In this document: positions 34,818-44,533 of the stretch, one piece after another
Position numbering within the stretch: the first letter of the stretch is position 1
Layout of the letters: each line of letters opens with the position of its first letter
Origin: an uncultured Roseovarius sp.
GTDB taxonomy: Bacteria > Pseudomonadota > Alphaproteobacteria > Rhodobacterales > Rhodobacteraceae
NCBI GenBank assembly: GCA_947497295.1
Contig: CANMFU010000001.1
Span: forward strand, 124,001 to 188,000
Reading direction: 5' to 3'
DNA length: 64,000 nucleotides
Position numbers and translations under genes: made by a program
The notes under the pieces: generated by a model
What the model was told of the DNA's origin: nothing
Seen by the model: only the letters and a program-made list of their open reading frames with translations
The model's database searches: none

Positions 34818-35447
34818 CTAGCGTACCGGATCCAGCCGCGCATCCTTCAAACGGCAATCACGCAGCACGTCCTGCCCACAGGGCACCGGGTCCAGACTGC
34901 GCGACAGGCAAATGCGCGCCTCCTGAATGCGTCCCTCTTTGCAGGTGATGGCCACCATATCCGGCTCGAGCGCTGGATTCGCTTTAAGAAACGCTGCCTC
35001 CACGACCTGTGCGGGCAGGGTCACCGACCGGGTTAGTTTGGCAAACACAGCGGGCCGGTTGACGCTCTCATATGCCTCGCGTGCCAGCGCATAATAATCG
35101 CTGCCGCTCAGGTCGGTGCAGCGGCCGTGTTTTTTCCACTGGTGCCATGCCAGCCCCGCACTGCCCATGATGTCGGCCATGCCGCCTGACATCGCCCGCG
35201 AGGGCGGGCGTTTGGCGGACTTGCAATAGCTGGGCCAGCCGCGATGGTATTGCGGCCATAACCCGTGCAACGACCACCCGCGATCCGCCGCCGGACTGCA
35301 TTCCGGCGCGCTGCGCGTATCACCGGTGGTGGCGCACCATGTCGGCGTCCAGCTGAGCGCCAGCACGTAATAGTCGAATGCGCCCGCTTTTTCGCCCTCT
35401 GCGTGGGCAATCGTGGCTGTCAGCAGCAGGATCAGCAGCGCGCGCAT
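34818..35447 (-). CDS. Ribonuclease T2 family protein
   Basis: A 209-aa secreted ribonuclease with a signal peptide ending ATIAHA (residue 16). Active-site segment I is SLHGLWPQY (H61) and segment II is WHQWKKHGRC (H102, K106, H107). The usual glutamate after the first histidine of segment II is glutamine 103, so catalysis may be altered. Eight cysteines fit periplasmic disulphides. The ATG at 35447 starts a proper signal peptide; the frame upstream of it was rejected. A perfect GGTTTCGC/GCGAAACC palindrome lies just past the stop. Confidence 0.85.
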   Translation of the reverse strand: MRALLILLLTATIAHAEGEKAGAFDYYVLALSWTPTWCATTGDTRSAPECSPAADRGWSLHGLWPQYHRGWPSYCKSAKRPPSRAMSGGMADIMGSAGLAWHQWKKHGRCTDLSGSDYYALAREAYESVNRPAVFAKLTRSVTLPAQVVEAAFLKANPALEPDMVAITCKEGRIQEARICLSRSLDPVPCGQDVLRDCRLKDARLDPVR

Positions 35448-35596
35448 GATTTCCGTCTTTCCATTTCGCAATTTGCGCACTATACGCAAGTCCAAGTTTC
35501 CCGACAATGGCGACCCGCCTCGGACCAGCTTCCGAGGCCTCCTGGAGACAGGGGACAGGGAAGGCTTGCCGGAATTCACAGCTGTAGGAGAGACAC

Positions 35597-36358
35597 ATGG
35601 CGAAACCACTGATGGCCAAGGCCACCGCCGTCTGGCTGGTGGACAATACCACGCTCAGCTTCAAGCAGATCGCGGATTTCACTGAAATGCACGAACTTGA
35701 GGTTCAGGGCATCGCGGACGGCGACGTCGCCGCCGGCGTCAAGGGGTTCGATCCGGTCAGCAACAACCAGTTGGACCAGTCCGAAATTGACGCGGCGGAA
35801 AAAGACCCGATGCGCAAGCTGAAGCTGAAATACAACGCCTCTGCCGAGGGCGAGGAAAAGCGTCGCGGCCCGCGTTATACACCTCTGTCCAAGCGGCAGG
35901 ATCGTCCGGCCTCCATTCTGTGGCTGGTCAAATTCCACCCCGAACTGGCAGATGCCCAGATATCCAAACTGGTCGGAACGACCAAGCCGACTATTCAGGC
36001 GATCCGCGAGCGCACGCATTGGAATATTTCGAACATTCAGCCGATTGATCCCGTCGCGCTGGGCCTGTGCAAGCAGTCCGAATTGGACGCCGCCGTGCAA
36101 AAGGCCGCCGCCAAGAAGGCCCGCGAAGGCGAGACCATCAGTGACGATGACCGCCGCAAACTGCTTAGCACCGAGCAGAGCCTGTCGAGCGACGACGAAT
36201 ACAAGATCCCGACCGCGATTGAGGGTCTGGAGACGTTCACGCTGGGCAATGCCGAGCCGGAAGTCACTGAAAAGCAATACGATGCCGACAGCCTTTTCAA
36301 AGTGCCGGACGGTGAAAAAGACGAAGATGACGACGGCGACAGCGAAAGCGAGAGCTGA
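35597..36358 (+). CDS. trcR: DUF1013 family transcription factor TrcR
   Basis: A 253-aa protein that begins MAKPLMAKATAVWLVDNTTL, the hallmark of DUF1013. The family was characterised in Caulobacter as TrcR, which travels with RNA polymerase and affects the cell cycle. Residues 15-50 and 115-145 (ILWLVKFHPELADAQISKLV) look like two HTH-like segments. The end is acidic and disordered. GTAGGAGAG precedes the ATG, and a strong terminator follows. Confidence 0.88.
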   Translation: MAKPLMAKATAVWLVDNTTLSFKQIADFTEMHELEVQGIADGDVAAGVKGFDPVSNNQLDQSEIDAAEKDPMRKLKLKYNASAEGEEKRRGPRYTPLSKRQDRPASILWLVKFHPELADAQISKLVGTTKPTIQAIRERTHWNISNIQPIDPVALGLCKQSELDAAVQKAAAKKAREGETISDDDRRKLLSTEQSLSSDDEYKIPTAIEGLETFTLGNAEPEVTEKQYDADSLFKVPDGEKDEDDDGDSESES

Positions 36359-36389
36359 TCGGCCCGACCTTCGGCCAGCCCAGCAGATC

Positions 36390-36424
36390 AATCCCGGCCG
36401 CAAAGCAGCGCGCCGGGATTTTTT
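36390..36424 (+). terminator. Intrinsic terminator after trcR
   Basis: AATCCCGGC and GCCGGGATT form a perfect 9-bp stem, followed directly by TTTT. Confidence 0.85.
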
Positions 36425-36461
36425 ATCTCTGATGCGAAAAAACCTCTTGCGTGAATCCGAG

Positions 36462-36545
36462 ATGCGTTTAAATGCAAAATTCAAGACGCCAACGCACGCG
36501 CCTCTGGCCGGTCAGTCCTTCCTGACTGACCCCGCGTTTATGTAG
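36462..36545 (+). CDS. Possible 27-aa leader peptide upstream of the decarboxylase
   Basis: An ATG-to-TAG frame encodes MRLNAKFKTPTHAPLAGQ and nine more residues. It sits in the long leader of the decarboxylase gene, and its last third overlaps a 7-bp hairpin. Leader peptides control ornithine decarboxylase in other bacteria (speFL in E. coli). The ribosome site is weak, so this is a proposal. Confidence 0.4.
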   Translation: MRLNAKFKTPTHAPLAGQSFLTDPAFM

Positions 36546-36589
36546 CGACGGTAACGTCTCTGACTGCCGATCCCCCCGCTCGGGCGGGG
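36510..36589 (+). promoter_or_regulatory. Structured leader of the decarboxylase gene (speF-type element possible)
   Basis: Three hairpins follow each other: GGTCAGT/ACTGACC at 36510-36531, GACG-gtaa-CGTC at 36547-36558, and CCCCGC/GCGGGG at 36574-36589. The gene's ribosome site comes 12 bases later. A conserved RNA leader called speF is known upstream of ornithine decarboxylase in alphaproteobacteria; I cannot confirm the match by eye. Confidence 0.45.
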
Positions 36590-36610
36590 CTATCCTTTTG
36601 GAGATGACCC

Positions 36611-37801
36611 ATGACAGCCATATTCCCCGGCGCCCTGCGCGCCGATTCCTTCTGCGCATGCGATGCTGCAACCCTGTCCGATCCGGCGGCTGCCTTCATC
36701 GCGTCGCGCCAGTTTGACCGCCCAACGCTGGTGGTCAGCCGCGCGCGGGTTGCGGCGCAGTATGACGCACTGGTGGCAGGTCTGGGCGACGCCCGCATCC
36801 ACTATGCGGTCAAGGCGAACCCGGCGCCCGAAATCATCCGTACGTTGGTCCAGCGCGGCGCACGTTTCGACGCCGCCAGCCGGGGCGAGATTGAGTTGTG
36901 CCTGTCGCAGGGCGCCTCGGGCACCGATATTTCCTTTGGCAACACGATCAAGAAACCGGCCGATATCGCCTATGCACATGCCCATGGCGTGGCGTTGTTC
37001 GCGGCCGACAGCGAGGCCGAGATCGACAAGCTGGCAGCGCATGCCCCTGGCGCTCAGGTCTATCTGCGCGTGATCGTCGAGAATTCTTCGGCCGACTGGC
37101 CGCTCAGCCGCAAATTCGGCTGCGCCCGCAGTGCGCTGGCTGATCTGATGGACTACGCGCGCGCCAAGGGTGTGGATGTGGCGGGTCTGTCGTTCCATGT
37201 TGGCAGCCAGACGCGCCGCCCCGAATTCTGGAACCCCGTTCTGGACCAGATCGCCGAGCTTTGGCACGCGGGCCGCGCCGCCGGGCATGACCTGCGCGTG
37301 CTGAACCTCGGGGGCGGTTTCCCCGCCACCTACGAGGATGAGGTGATGGGCGCGCAAAGCTATGCTGCCGCCGTCATGGACGCCGTGGCCGAGCGGTTCG
37401 GCGACGTGCCCTACATCATGGCCGAGCCGGGCCGCGGTCTGGTGGCCGAAGCGGGCCACATCGTGGCCGAAGTTCTGCTGGTGTCGCGCAAGTCGGCGGA
37501 CGATCTGCACCGCTGGGTCTACCTCGATATCGGCATGTTCTCGGGGCTGGCCGAAACCATGGGCGAGGCGATCCGTTACCGGATCGAGACGCCGCATGAC
37601 GGTGCTGAGACCGGCGCCTGCATCCTGGCCGGTCCGTCCTGCGACAGTGCCGACATCCTTTATGAGCAGCGCCCCGTCATGCTGCCGCTGGCGCTGGCAT
37701 GCGGCGACCGCATCGTGATCCGTCACTGCGGTGCCTATACCAGCAGCTATTCGTCGGTTGGCTTCAACGGCTTTCCGCCGCTGGATGTGGTGGTGATCTG
37801 A
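36611..37801 (+). CDS. PLP-dependent ornithine/lysine decarboxylase, fold type III
   Basis: A 396-aa enzyme of the eukaryotic-like ODC family, making putrescine (or cadaverine) in polyamine synthesis. The PLP lysine K68 is in HYAVKANPAPE, the glycine-rich phosphate loop NLGGGFPATY is near 235, and the active-site cysteine is in AGPSCDSADILYE near 343. GGAG precedes the ATG. The structured leader and terminator mark it as a single transcription unit. Ornithine versus lysine preference cannot be decided here. Confidence 0.9.
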   Translation: MTAIFPGALRADSFCACDAATLSDPAAAFIASRQFDRPTLVVSRARVAAQYDALVAGLGDARIHYAVKANPAPEIIRTLVQRGARFDAASRGEIELCLSQGASGTDISFGNTIKKPADIAYAHAHGVALFAADSEAEIDKLAAHAPGAQVYLRVIVENSSADWPLSRKFGCARSALADLMDYARAKGVDVAGLSFHVGSQTRRPEFWNPVLDQIAELWHAGRAAGHDLRVLNLGGGFPATYEDEVMGAQSYAAAVMDAVAERFGDVPYIMAEPGRGLVAEAGHIVAEVLLVSRKSADDLHRWVYLDIGMFSGLAETMGEAIRYRIETPHDGAETGACILAGPSCDSADILYEQRPVMLPLALACGDRIVIRHCGAYTSSYSSVGFNGFPPLDVVVI

Positions 37802-37810
37802 GATATCCCT

Positions 37811-37845
37811 GCGCCGCCGCCTTGCATTTGGCGGTGGCGCGGCTT
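37811..37845 (+). terminator. Terminator after the decarboxylase
   Basis: An 11-bp stem (GCGCCGCCGCC with GGCGGTGGCGC, one G-T) is followed by GGCTTT. The stem is strong and the U-tract short. Confidence 0.65.
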
Positions 37846-37882
37846 TAGGCTGAGGCTTGGATTACCAGCCGGAGCCTCGCCC

Positions 37883-38707
37883 ATGCGTCGCCTTATAGAT
37901 ATTGCCTGCCTCCAACTTCGCCCCATGCCTGATATGGATGCCGCCTTGTCCGAAGCGCTGCCATTGTGCGAACAGGCGGTGGCGGGCGGCGCCCAGATGC
38001 TGTTTCTGCCGGAATATTGCGGTGGTCTGAAATCTGACGGCGCAGCGGTGGCGCCACCCTCTGCGCCGGAAGCAGATCATCCGTTCTTGAAGCGCATGCA
38101 GGCATTTACAGCCGAGCATGGCGTCTGGACGCATCTCGGCTCGATCGCCGTTGATGGTCCGAACGGGCGCATCATCAATCGTGGGTTTATGCTGGCGCCG
38201 GACGGCGGAATTGCCGGACGATACGATAAGATCCATCTGTTCGATATTCAGTTATCCGACGACGAAATTTACCGTGAAAGTGACCGTGTCGATCCCGGCA
38301 GTTGCGCGGTGATACATGACACGCCGCTTGCGCGCGTGGGGCACACGATTTGCTATGATCTGCGGTTTGCGCATCTGTTCCGCGCACTGGCGCAGGGAGG
38401 GGCCGAAATACTGGCCTGCCCGGCGGCCTTTACCGCCAAGACCGGCGCCGCGCATTGGCATGTGCTGAACCGTGCCCGGGCGATCGAGACGACGCGGTTT
38501 GTCGTGTCGGCGGCCATGACGGGGCCAATACCCGGTGGTGGCGCGACTTATGGTCATTCGCTGATCGTAGACCCGTGGGGGGCGGTTCTGGCGGATGGCG
38601 GCGAGGGTCCGGGCGTCGTGGCGGCACGTATTGATCTGGACCGGATCGCCGAGACCGAAGGGCGAATACCCAGCCTGATGAATGATGTGGATTTTGCGCG
38701 GGTCTAA
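37883..38707 (+). CDS. Carbon-nitrogen hydrolase (nitrilase superfamily)
   Basis: A 274-aa cytoplasmic amidase with the full Glu-Lys-Cys triad: E44 in LFLPEY, K116 in GRYDKIHLFD and C157 in HTICYDLRF. The pattern fits the Nit/omega-amidase branch, which cleans up deaminated glutathione or ketoglutaramate. It ends with an AT-rich palindrome right after the stop. Confidence 0.88.
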   Translation: MRRLIDIACLQLRPMPDMDAALSEALPLCEQAVAGGAQMLFLPEYCGGLKSDGAAVAPPSAPEADHPFLKRMQAFTAEHGVWTHLGSIAVDGPNGRIINRGFMLAPDGGIAGRYDKIHLFDIQLSDDEIYRESDRVDPGSCAVIHDTPLARVGHTICYDLRFAHLFRALAQGGAEILACPAAFTAKTGAAHWHVLNRARAIETTRFVVSAAMTGPIPGGGATYGHSLIVDPWGAVLADGGEGPGVVAARIDLDRIAETEGRIPSLMNDVDFARV

Positions 38708-38763
38708 GAAAATTCTGCGAATTTTCCGTGCCTTCGGCGAGAGTATTTCTGCCAAGATGAAAA
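38708..38763 (+). repeat. Gene-end palindrome plus dispersed GAGTATTT...CAAGATGAA motif
   Basis: Directly after the stop codon, GAAAATTC-tgc-GAATTTTC forms a perfect palindrome. It is followed by GCCTTCGGCGAGAGTATTT and then GCCAAGATGAAAA. Related motifs occur at 34761-34783 (minus), 47174-47201 (plus) and 53041-53074 (minus), always beside gene ends or in intergenic DNA. Confidence 0.6.
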
Positions 38764-38800
38764 TGCGGGCGGCGTTTGGGTCTGGCTGGTGCCCGAGTGA

Positions 38801-39127
38801 TTATTTACAATAGTCTCCGATGTAGTCAGTCAGCAGTTGCTCAAACTCTGGATCAACCGGATTCGAGACAATGATATCGGCAGAAACATACTTCTCCTGC
38901 TCATAGGCATCGCCGTTGCAGTGATAGACTATCTCGCCAGGTTTCACGCTGGCAGGCCGCCCCCAGATCTTTGACATCAGGTTGTTCCTGGCTGGCCACA
39001 GCCCGACATGCGTGTCGCCGTGAACCGACGAAACCCTCACGCTTTTGACAGTGGCAAGGTCGGATTTGCCAAGCTGTTGTCGCAGCTTTTGAAGTTTGCT
39101 GTGGCTTGACGTGTCCGGCTGAGCCAT
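38801..39127 (-). CDS. Hypothetical protein
   Basis: A 108-aa soluble protein starting MAQPDTSSHSKLQKLRQQLG. It has no signal peptide or membrane segment, and three aromatic- and acid-rich stretches toward the end. I do not recognise it. It could be downstream of the small exported peptide gene on the same strand. Confidence 0.5.
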   Translation of the reverse strand: MAQPDTSSHSKLQKLRQQLGKSDLATVKSVRVSSVHGDTHVGLWPARNNLMSKIWGRPASVKPGEIVYHCNGDAYEQEKYVSADIIVSNPVDPEFEQLLTDYIGDYCK

Positions 39128-39166
39128 TTTTGCTATAGCAATGCTGAATCATCAGGTCGCAACCCT

Positions 39167-39310
39167 CTAGCAGGGAGTGGGCACCACACGCTCGGCTTTG
39201 TTGGCAAACTTGGCTTTGACCTGTCCGGCAAAAACTTCCTGTGAGCGATCCTTAGCCGACACCAAATGGGCGTAGAGCAAAATCGGGACGAATAGAGCCA
39301 TGGCTCGCAT
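39167..39310 (-). CDS. Possible 47-aa exported peptide
   Basis: The frame starts MRAMALFVPILLYAHLVSAK, with GGAG six bases upstream of the ATG. The first 19 residues form a credible signal peptide (cut after VSA). The mature part is 28 residues, basic, ending TPC. It could be a small secreted protein or the front of a truncated gene. Confidence 0.4.
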   Translation of the reverse strand: MRAMALFVPILLYAHLVSAKDRSQEVFAGQVKAKFANKAERVVPTPC

Positions 39311-39343
39311 CGGGATCTCCGCTGAAGCAGTTCGTCAGAAGCT

Positions 39344-41248
39344 TCAGCTTGATGACTGGCCTTTCGGAAAGCCGATGGTTTTCAGCGCCTCTGCGATCTC
39401 GTCCAGAACGGCGGGATCGTCGATGGTGGCGGGCATCTTGAATTCTTCGCCATCGGCGATGCTGGCCATGGTGCGGCGCAAGATCTTGCCCGAGCGGGTT
39501 TTCGGCAGGCGGTCCACCACCACGGCCAGTTTGAAGGCGGCGACCGGGCCGATCCTGTCGCGTACGAGGGCGACGCATTCGCGCGTGATTTCTTCGGCCG
39601 GTCGATCGACGCCTTTGGTCAGGCAGACGAAACCAACGGGGACCTGGCCTTTCAGATCGTCCTTGGCGCCGAGCACGGCACATTCGGCCACATCAGGGTG
39701 CGAGGCCAGCACCTCTTCCATCAGGCCGGTGCTGAGGCGGTGGCCTGCGACGTTGATCACGTCATCGGTGCGCGCCATGATGTAGAGATACCCATCCTCG
39801 TCGATCATGCCGGCATCGCCCGTCTCATAGTAGCCGGGGAATGTGTCGAGGTAGGATTTGCGAAACCGCGCCTCGGCATTCCAGAGGGTTGGCAGCGTGC
39901 CGGGGGGCAGGGGCAGTTTAATGGCGATGGCGCCCAGTTCGCCAACGGGTTTGGGCGTGCCATCCTCGGCAAGGATATGGATATCATAGCCGGGCATCGG
40001 CACGGTGGGCGAGCCCAGCTTGACCGGCAGTGCCTCCAGCCCGGCGGGATTGGCGGCGATGGCAAAGCCGGTTTCGGTCTGCCACCAATGGTCATAGACC
40101 GGTTTGTCCAGCATTTTTTGCGCCCAGTGGATCGTGTCGGGGTCGGCGCGTTCGCCCGCGAGGTAGAGCGCCTGAAGGTTGGACAGGTCGTATTTTTTGA
40201 GCAGCTCGCCGTCGGGGTCCTCGCGTTTGACGGCGCGGATGGCGGTGGGGGCGGTGAAGAAGCTGCGCACGTTGTGTTCTGCGATGACGCGCCAGAATGT
40301 GCCGGCGTCGGGGTTGCCCACGGGCTTGCCCTCGAACACGACGGTGGTGTTACCGTGGATCAGCGGCGCGTAGCAGATATAGCTGTGGCCAACGACCCAG
40401 CCGACATCGGAGGCGGCCCAGAACACATCGCCCGGATCGACGTTGTAGATGTTTTTCATCGTCCAGTTGAGCGATACCAGATGGCCTGCCGTGGCGCGGA
40501 TCACGCCCTTGGGCGCGCCCGTGGTGCCGGACGTGTAGAGGATATAGGCGGGATGGTTGCCCGCGACCGGGACACATTCGGCAGGCGTCACGCCATATTG
40601 GAAGGCGTACCAGCTGACGTCGCGGCCCTCGACCAGTTTGGCGACCTCTTGTTCGCGTTGGAAGATGACGCAGAAATCGGGCTTGTGGGTGGCTTGTTCG
40701 ATGGCGCCGTCGAGCAGGGGCTTGTACTGGACGATGCGGTTCGGTTCGATCCCGCAGGAGGCGGCGATGATCGCCTTGGGGGTGCAATCGTCGATGCGCA
40801 CGGACAGCTCGGAGGCCGAAAAGCCGCCGAAGACGACCGAGTGGATCGCGCCGATGCGCGCGCAGGCCAGCATCGCTTCCAGCGCTTCGGGGACCATTGG
40901 CATGTAGATGATGACGCGGTCGCCTTTTTCCACGCCCTTTGTGCGCAAGGCGCCGGCAAGGCTGGAAACGCGCGCCTGTAGGTCGGAATAGGTGATGCGC
41001 TGCTTGATACCGGTGACCGGGCTGTCATAAATGATGGCGGCCTGCGCGCCGCGCCCGGCTTCGACATGGCGGTCGACGGCATTGTAGCAGGTGTTCACCT
41101 TTGCATCCGCGAACCATTCGTACATGTCATTGCCGCGATCAAACAGGGCCTTTGTCGGCGCTTCGATCCAGTCGATCGCCTCGGCCTGTTTCAGCCAATA
41201 GGCCTCGGGGTCGGATTTCCAGCTTTGATAGATCTCGGCGTAGCCCAT
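39344..41248 (-). CDS. prpE: Propionate-CoA ligase
   Basis: A 634-aa AMP-forming acyl-CoA synthetase. The adenylate motif YTSGTTGAPKGV is near 246, EVEYETGDAGMIDEDGYLYI-like segments lie in the second half, and the C-terminal catalytic lysine is in RSGKILRRT. The opening MGYAEIYQSWKSDPEAYW matches PrpE more than acetyl-CoA synthetase. GGGAGAG fixes the ATG at 41248. It activates propionate for the methylmalonyl or methylcitrate route. Confidence 0.9.
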   Translation of the reverse strand: MGYAEIYQSWKSDPEAYWLKQAEAIDWIEAPTKALFDRGNDMYEWFADAKVNTCYNAVDRHVEAGRGAQAAIIYDSPVTGIKQRITYSDLQARVSSLAGALRTKGVEKGDRVIIYMPMVPEALEAMLACARIGAIHSVVFGGFSASELSVRIDDCTPKAIIAASCGIEPNRIVQYKPLLDGAIEQATHKPDFCVIFQREQEVAKLVEGRDVSWYAFQYGVTPAECVPVAGNHPAYILYTSGTTGAPKGVIRATAGHLVSLNWTMKNIYNVDPGDVFWAASDVGWVVGHSYICYAPLIHGNTTVVFEGKPVGNPDAGTFWRVIAEHNVRSFFTAPTAIRAVKREDPDGELLKKYDLSNLQALYLAGERADPDTIHWAQKMLDKPVYDHWWQTETGFAIAANPAGLEALPVKLGSPTVPMPGYDIHILAEDGTPKPVGELGAIAIKLPLPPGTLPTLWNAEARFRKSYLDTFPGYYETGDAGMIDEDGYLYIMARTDDVINVAGHRLSTGLMEEVLASHPDVAECAVLGAKDDLKGQVPVGFVCLTKGVDRPAEEITRECVALVRDRIGPVAAFKLAVVVDRLPKTRSGKILRRTMASIADGEEFKMPATIDDPAVLDEIAEALKTIGFPKGQSSS

Positions 41249-41352
41249 GGCGCTCTCCCTGCTTGCTGCTCCCATTCTACGGCGGGGGCGGGGGGCACGG
41301 CAAGATGTGTCGCGCAGATTGGACGTTGGACAGAGCCCTCGCGCTGGCCCGT

Positions 41353-43629
41353 TCAGCCATAATGCGCAACGGGTGTGCCGGCGATGGCCGCCATGTTCAG
41401 CAGGCCGCGCGGGGTGATCGAGGGCGACACGATATGGGCGCGGTTGCCCATGCCCATCAGGATCGGGCCCACCTCAAGGCCGCCGCCCTTCATTTTAAGG
41501 ATGTTGCGCACGCCGGATGCTGCATCGACGTTTGAGAAGATCAGCACGTTGGCCGATCCTTCCATCCGGTTGTCAGGCAGCAGGCGCGCGCGCAATTCCT
41601 CGTCCAGCGCGGCGTCGATATTCATCTCGCCCTCGTAGCTGAAATCGCGCGGTTTGGCGTCCAGCAGGGCAATCGCGGCGCGCAGGCGCTTGCCCGAATC
41701 CTCGCCCTGATTGCCGAAATTCGATTGCGAGCAAAACGCGACCTTGGGTTCTATCCCAAAGCGGCGCACATGGCGGGCCGCGCCGATGGCCGTCTCGGCC
41801 AGATCTTCGGGCGTTGGGAAGACGCGCACATGCGTGTCGCCGATGAACAGCGGGCCGTCCTCAAGGATCATCATCGACAGGGCGCCGTGGGGGTGGTGAC
41901 CTGCGTCCCCCAGCACCTGGGTGACGTATTTCAGATGCCAGCTGTATTCGCCGAACGTCCCGCAGATCAGCGCATCGGCCTCGCCGCGATGGACCATGAC
42001 GGCACCGATTGCCGTGGTGTTGGTGCGCATCACCGCACGGGCCAGATCGGGTGTGACGCCGCGCCGCTTCATGATCTCGTGATAGCTGGTCCAGTAGTCG
42101 CGATAGCGCGGATCATCCTCGGGATTGACCAGCCGGAAATCGCGACCGGGGCGGATGTTGAGGCCCAGCCGCTCGCAGCGGGATTCGATCACGGAAGGGC
42201 GGCCGATCAGCAGGGGCTGCTCGCTTGTTTCCTCCAGAACGGCCTGGGTGGCGCGCAATATCCGCTCATCCTCGCCCTCGGCAAAGACGATGCGGCGGGC
42301 GTCCTTTTTTGCGGCCTCAAAAACCGGGCGCATCAGCAGAGCGGATTTGAACACGGACGCATCCAGCTTGGCCTTGTAGGTGGTCAGATCCTCCAGCGGC
42401 CGGGTGGCGACACCGCTGTCCATCGCCGCGCGCGCGACGGCGGTCGATACGATGCCCGACAGACGCGGATCGAACGGTTTGGGGATCAGATAGTCGGGTC
42501 CGAATGTCATCGGTTCGCCGTGATACGCGGCGGCGGCCTCGGCCGAGGTGGTGGCGCGGGCCAGCGCGGCGATGCCATCGACGCAGGCGATCTGCATCTC
42601 GTCGTTGATCTGGTTTGCACCAACATCCAGTGCGCCGCGAAAGATGAAGGGAAAACACAGCACGTTATTGACTTGGTTGGGAAAATCACTGCGTCCCGTG
42701 GCGATGATCGCGTCTGGCACAGCCTCGCGCGCAAGGTCTGGCATGATTTCAGGCGTTGGATTGGCCAGCGCAAAAACGATGGGGCGCGGTGCCATTCTGC
42801 GCACATGATCCACCGTCAGTGCGCCGGGACCGGACAGCCCAAGGAAAAGATCGGCGCCATCAATCACATCGTCCAGACTACGCAGATCGGTCTGTTGCGC
42901 GAATTCCGCTTTTTGCGGGTTCATACCCTCGGTCCGGCCTTCAAACACTAGCCCCTGGATGTCGCACAGCCAGATGTTGCTGCGCCGCGCGCCCAGTTTG
43001 ACCAGCATGTTCAGGCAGGCGATACCGGCCGCGCCGCCACCGGTCGAGACGATCTTGATATCCTCCCAGCGCCTGCCGGTCACATGCAGCGCATTTTTCG
43101 CCGCCGCGCCGACGACGATGGCGGTGCCGTGCTGATCGTCGTGGAACACCGGGATTTTCATCCGTTCGCGGCAGATCTTTTCGACGATGAAACAATCAGG
43201 CGCCTTGATATCCTCAAGGTTGATCGCGCCGAATGTCGGCTCCAGCGCGCAGACGATTTCGGCCAGCTTTTCCGGATCAGGTTCGTTCAGTTCCAGATCA
43301 AAGCAATCGATGTCGGCGAATTTCTTGAACAGAACCGCCTTGCCCTCCATCACCGGCTTGGAGGCCAGCGCGCCGATATTGCCCAGCCCCAGGACGGCGG
43401 TACCGTTGGTGACGACCCCCACCAGATTGCCGCGGATGGTGTAGCGGCTGGCATTGGTCGGATCTGCCTTGATTTCCAGACATGCCTCGGCGACGCCGGG
43501 TGAATAGGCACGGGCCAGATCGCGGCCATTGGCCAGCGGTTTTGTCGCGCGCACCTCCAGTTTTCCGGGTTTGGGAAATTCATGGTAGAGCAGTGCCGCT
43601 TGCCTTAGTGTATCGCCTGTGTCGGTCAT
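41353..43629 (-). CDS. maeB: NADP-dependent malic enzyme with phosphotransacetylase-like tail
   Basis: A 758-aa fused protein. Residues 1-430 are malic enzyme: YSPGVAEAC, the metal site [10 protein letters not shown] and the cofactor loop GGGAAG. Residues 440-758 resemble phosphotransacetylase, which is thought to bind acetyl-CoA as a regulator. It makes pyruvate and NADPH from malate. It is divergent from upp, with a palindrome between. Confidence 0.94.
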   Translation of the reverse strand: MTDTGDTLRQAALLYHEFPKPGKLEVRATKPLANGRDLARAYSPGVAEACLEIKADPTNASRYTIRGNLVGVVTNGTAVLGLGNIGALASKPVMEGKAVLFKKFADIDCFDLELNEPDPEKLAEIVCALEPTFGAINLEDIKAPDCFIVEKICRERMKIPVFHDDQHGTAIVVGAAAKNALHVTGRRWEDIKIVSTGGGAAGIACLNMLVKLGARRSNIWLCDIQGLVFEGRTEGMNPQKAEFAQQTDLRSLDDVIDGADLFLGLSGPGALTVDHVRRMAPRPIVFALANPTPEIMPDLAREAVPDAIIATGRSDFPNQVNNVLCFPFIFRGALDVGANQINDEMQIACVDGIAALARATTSAEAAAAYHGEPMTFGPDYLIPKPFDPRLSGIVSTAVARAAMDSGVATRPLEDLTTYKAKLDASVFKSALLMRPVFEAAKKDARRIVFAEGEDERILRATQAVLEETSEQPLLIGRPSVIESRCERLGLNIRPGRDFRLVNPEDDPRYRDYWTSYHEIMKRRGVTPDLARAVMRTNTTAIGAVMVHRGEADALICGTFGEYSWHLKYVTQVLGDAGHHPHGALSMMILEDGPLFIGDTHVRVFPTPEDLAETAIGAARHVRRFGIEPKVAFCSQSNFGNQGEDSGKRLRAAIALLDAKPRDFSYEGEMNIDAALDEELRARLLPDNRMEGSANVLIFSNVDAASGVRNILKMKGGGLEVGPILMGMGNRAHIVSPSITPRGLLNMAAIAGTPVAHYG

Positions 43630-43658
43630 CTGGCAGATCCTAGTCTTAGTTGGTTTAA

Positions 43659-43672
43659 CGGTTATTTAACCG
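43659..43672. promoter_or_regulatory. Palindrome upstream of maeB
   Basis: CGGTTA-TT-TAACCG is a perfect inverted repeat 30 bp upstream of the maeB start codon. A regulator site is plausible; no binder can be named. Confidence 0.35.
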
Positions 43673-43822
43673 CCGCATGATGATGTGTCCGGGGGATACC
43701 AGAGTGTGCAGCCTTGCACGCCGGTTCGCAATCGGGAATCCTGCGCAGGGCGGCGCGGGCCATTGCCCTTGGTTGCCGCATCCGGGTAGAAAGCGCACAA
43801 TTATTCGCCGGAAGGGTACGCC

Positions 43823-44455
43823 ATGCAACAGCATCTTACGATCGTCAAACATCCGCTGGTCCAGCACAAGCTGACCCTGATGCGCGAGAAGGACGCCTCG
43901 ACCGCTGTTTTTCGGCAGCTTTTGCGCGAAATTTCGCAATTGCTGGCCTACGAGGTCACGCACGAGCTGCCGATGACCACGCGCGAAATCGACACGCCGA
44001 TGCAAAAAATGCACGCGCCGGTGCTGGCGGGGCGCAAACTGGCGCTGATTTCAATCCTGCGGGCCGGGAATGGTCTGCTGGACGGTATGCTGGAGTTGAT
44101 TCCGTCCGCGCGGGTGGGATTTGTCGGGCTTTACCGGGATGAGGCGACGTTGCAGCCTGTGCAATACTACTTCAAGGTGCCCGATCAGTTGGACAAAAGG
44201 CTGGTGATCGTGGTTGACCCGATGCTGGCCACCGGCAATTCCTCGGCCGCCGCTGTCGATCTGCTGAAGCAGGCCGGCGCCACTGATATCCGCTTTCTGT
44301 GCCTGCTGGCTGCGCCCGAAGGTGTGGCGCGTATGAAAGAGGCGCATCCGGATGTGCCCATCGTCACGGCATCGCTGGATGAGGCGCTGGATGAGAAGGG
44401 CTATATCCTGCCGGGTCTGGGTGATGCAGGTGACCGCATGTTCGGGACGAAATAA
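43823..44455 (+). CDS. upp: Uracil phosphoribosyltransferase
   Basis: A 210-aa salvage enzyme making UMP from uracil and PRPP. The PRPP loop is in [19 protein letters not shown] (near 131-149). The uracil-binding end [26 protein letters not shown] is complete. Confidence 0.95.
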   Translation: MQQHLTIVKHPLVQHKLTLMREKDASTAVFRQLLREISQLLAYEVTHELPMTTREIDTPMQKMHAPVLAGRKLALISILRAGNGLLDGMLELIPSARVGFVGLYRDEATLQPVQYYFKVPDQLDKRLVIVVDPMLATGNSSAAAVDLLKQAGATDIRFLCLLAAPEGVARMKEAHPDVPIVTASLDEALDEKGYILPGLGDAGDRMFGTK

Positions 44456-44533
44456 GGCACAGCCGCGGCCGCTTGGCTGCTTACTCGCGATTCGAATTGA
44501 GGCAGGATAAATAACACATATTGTAGGGGCACT

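Noticed and set aside
39698-40981. 427-codon open frame antisense to prpE
   Set aside because: Mirror-image frame of a highly conserved gene; low-complexity composition.
41725-42951. 408-codon open frame antisense to maeB
   Set aside because: Same reason: a GC-bias shadow of a strong gene.
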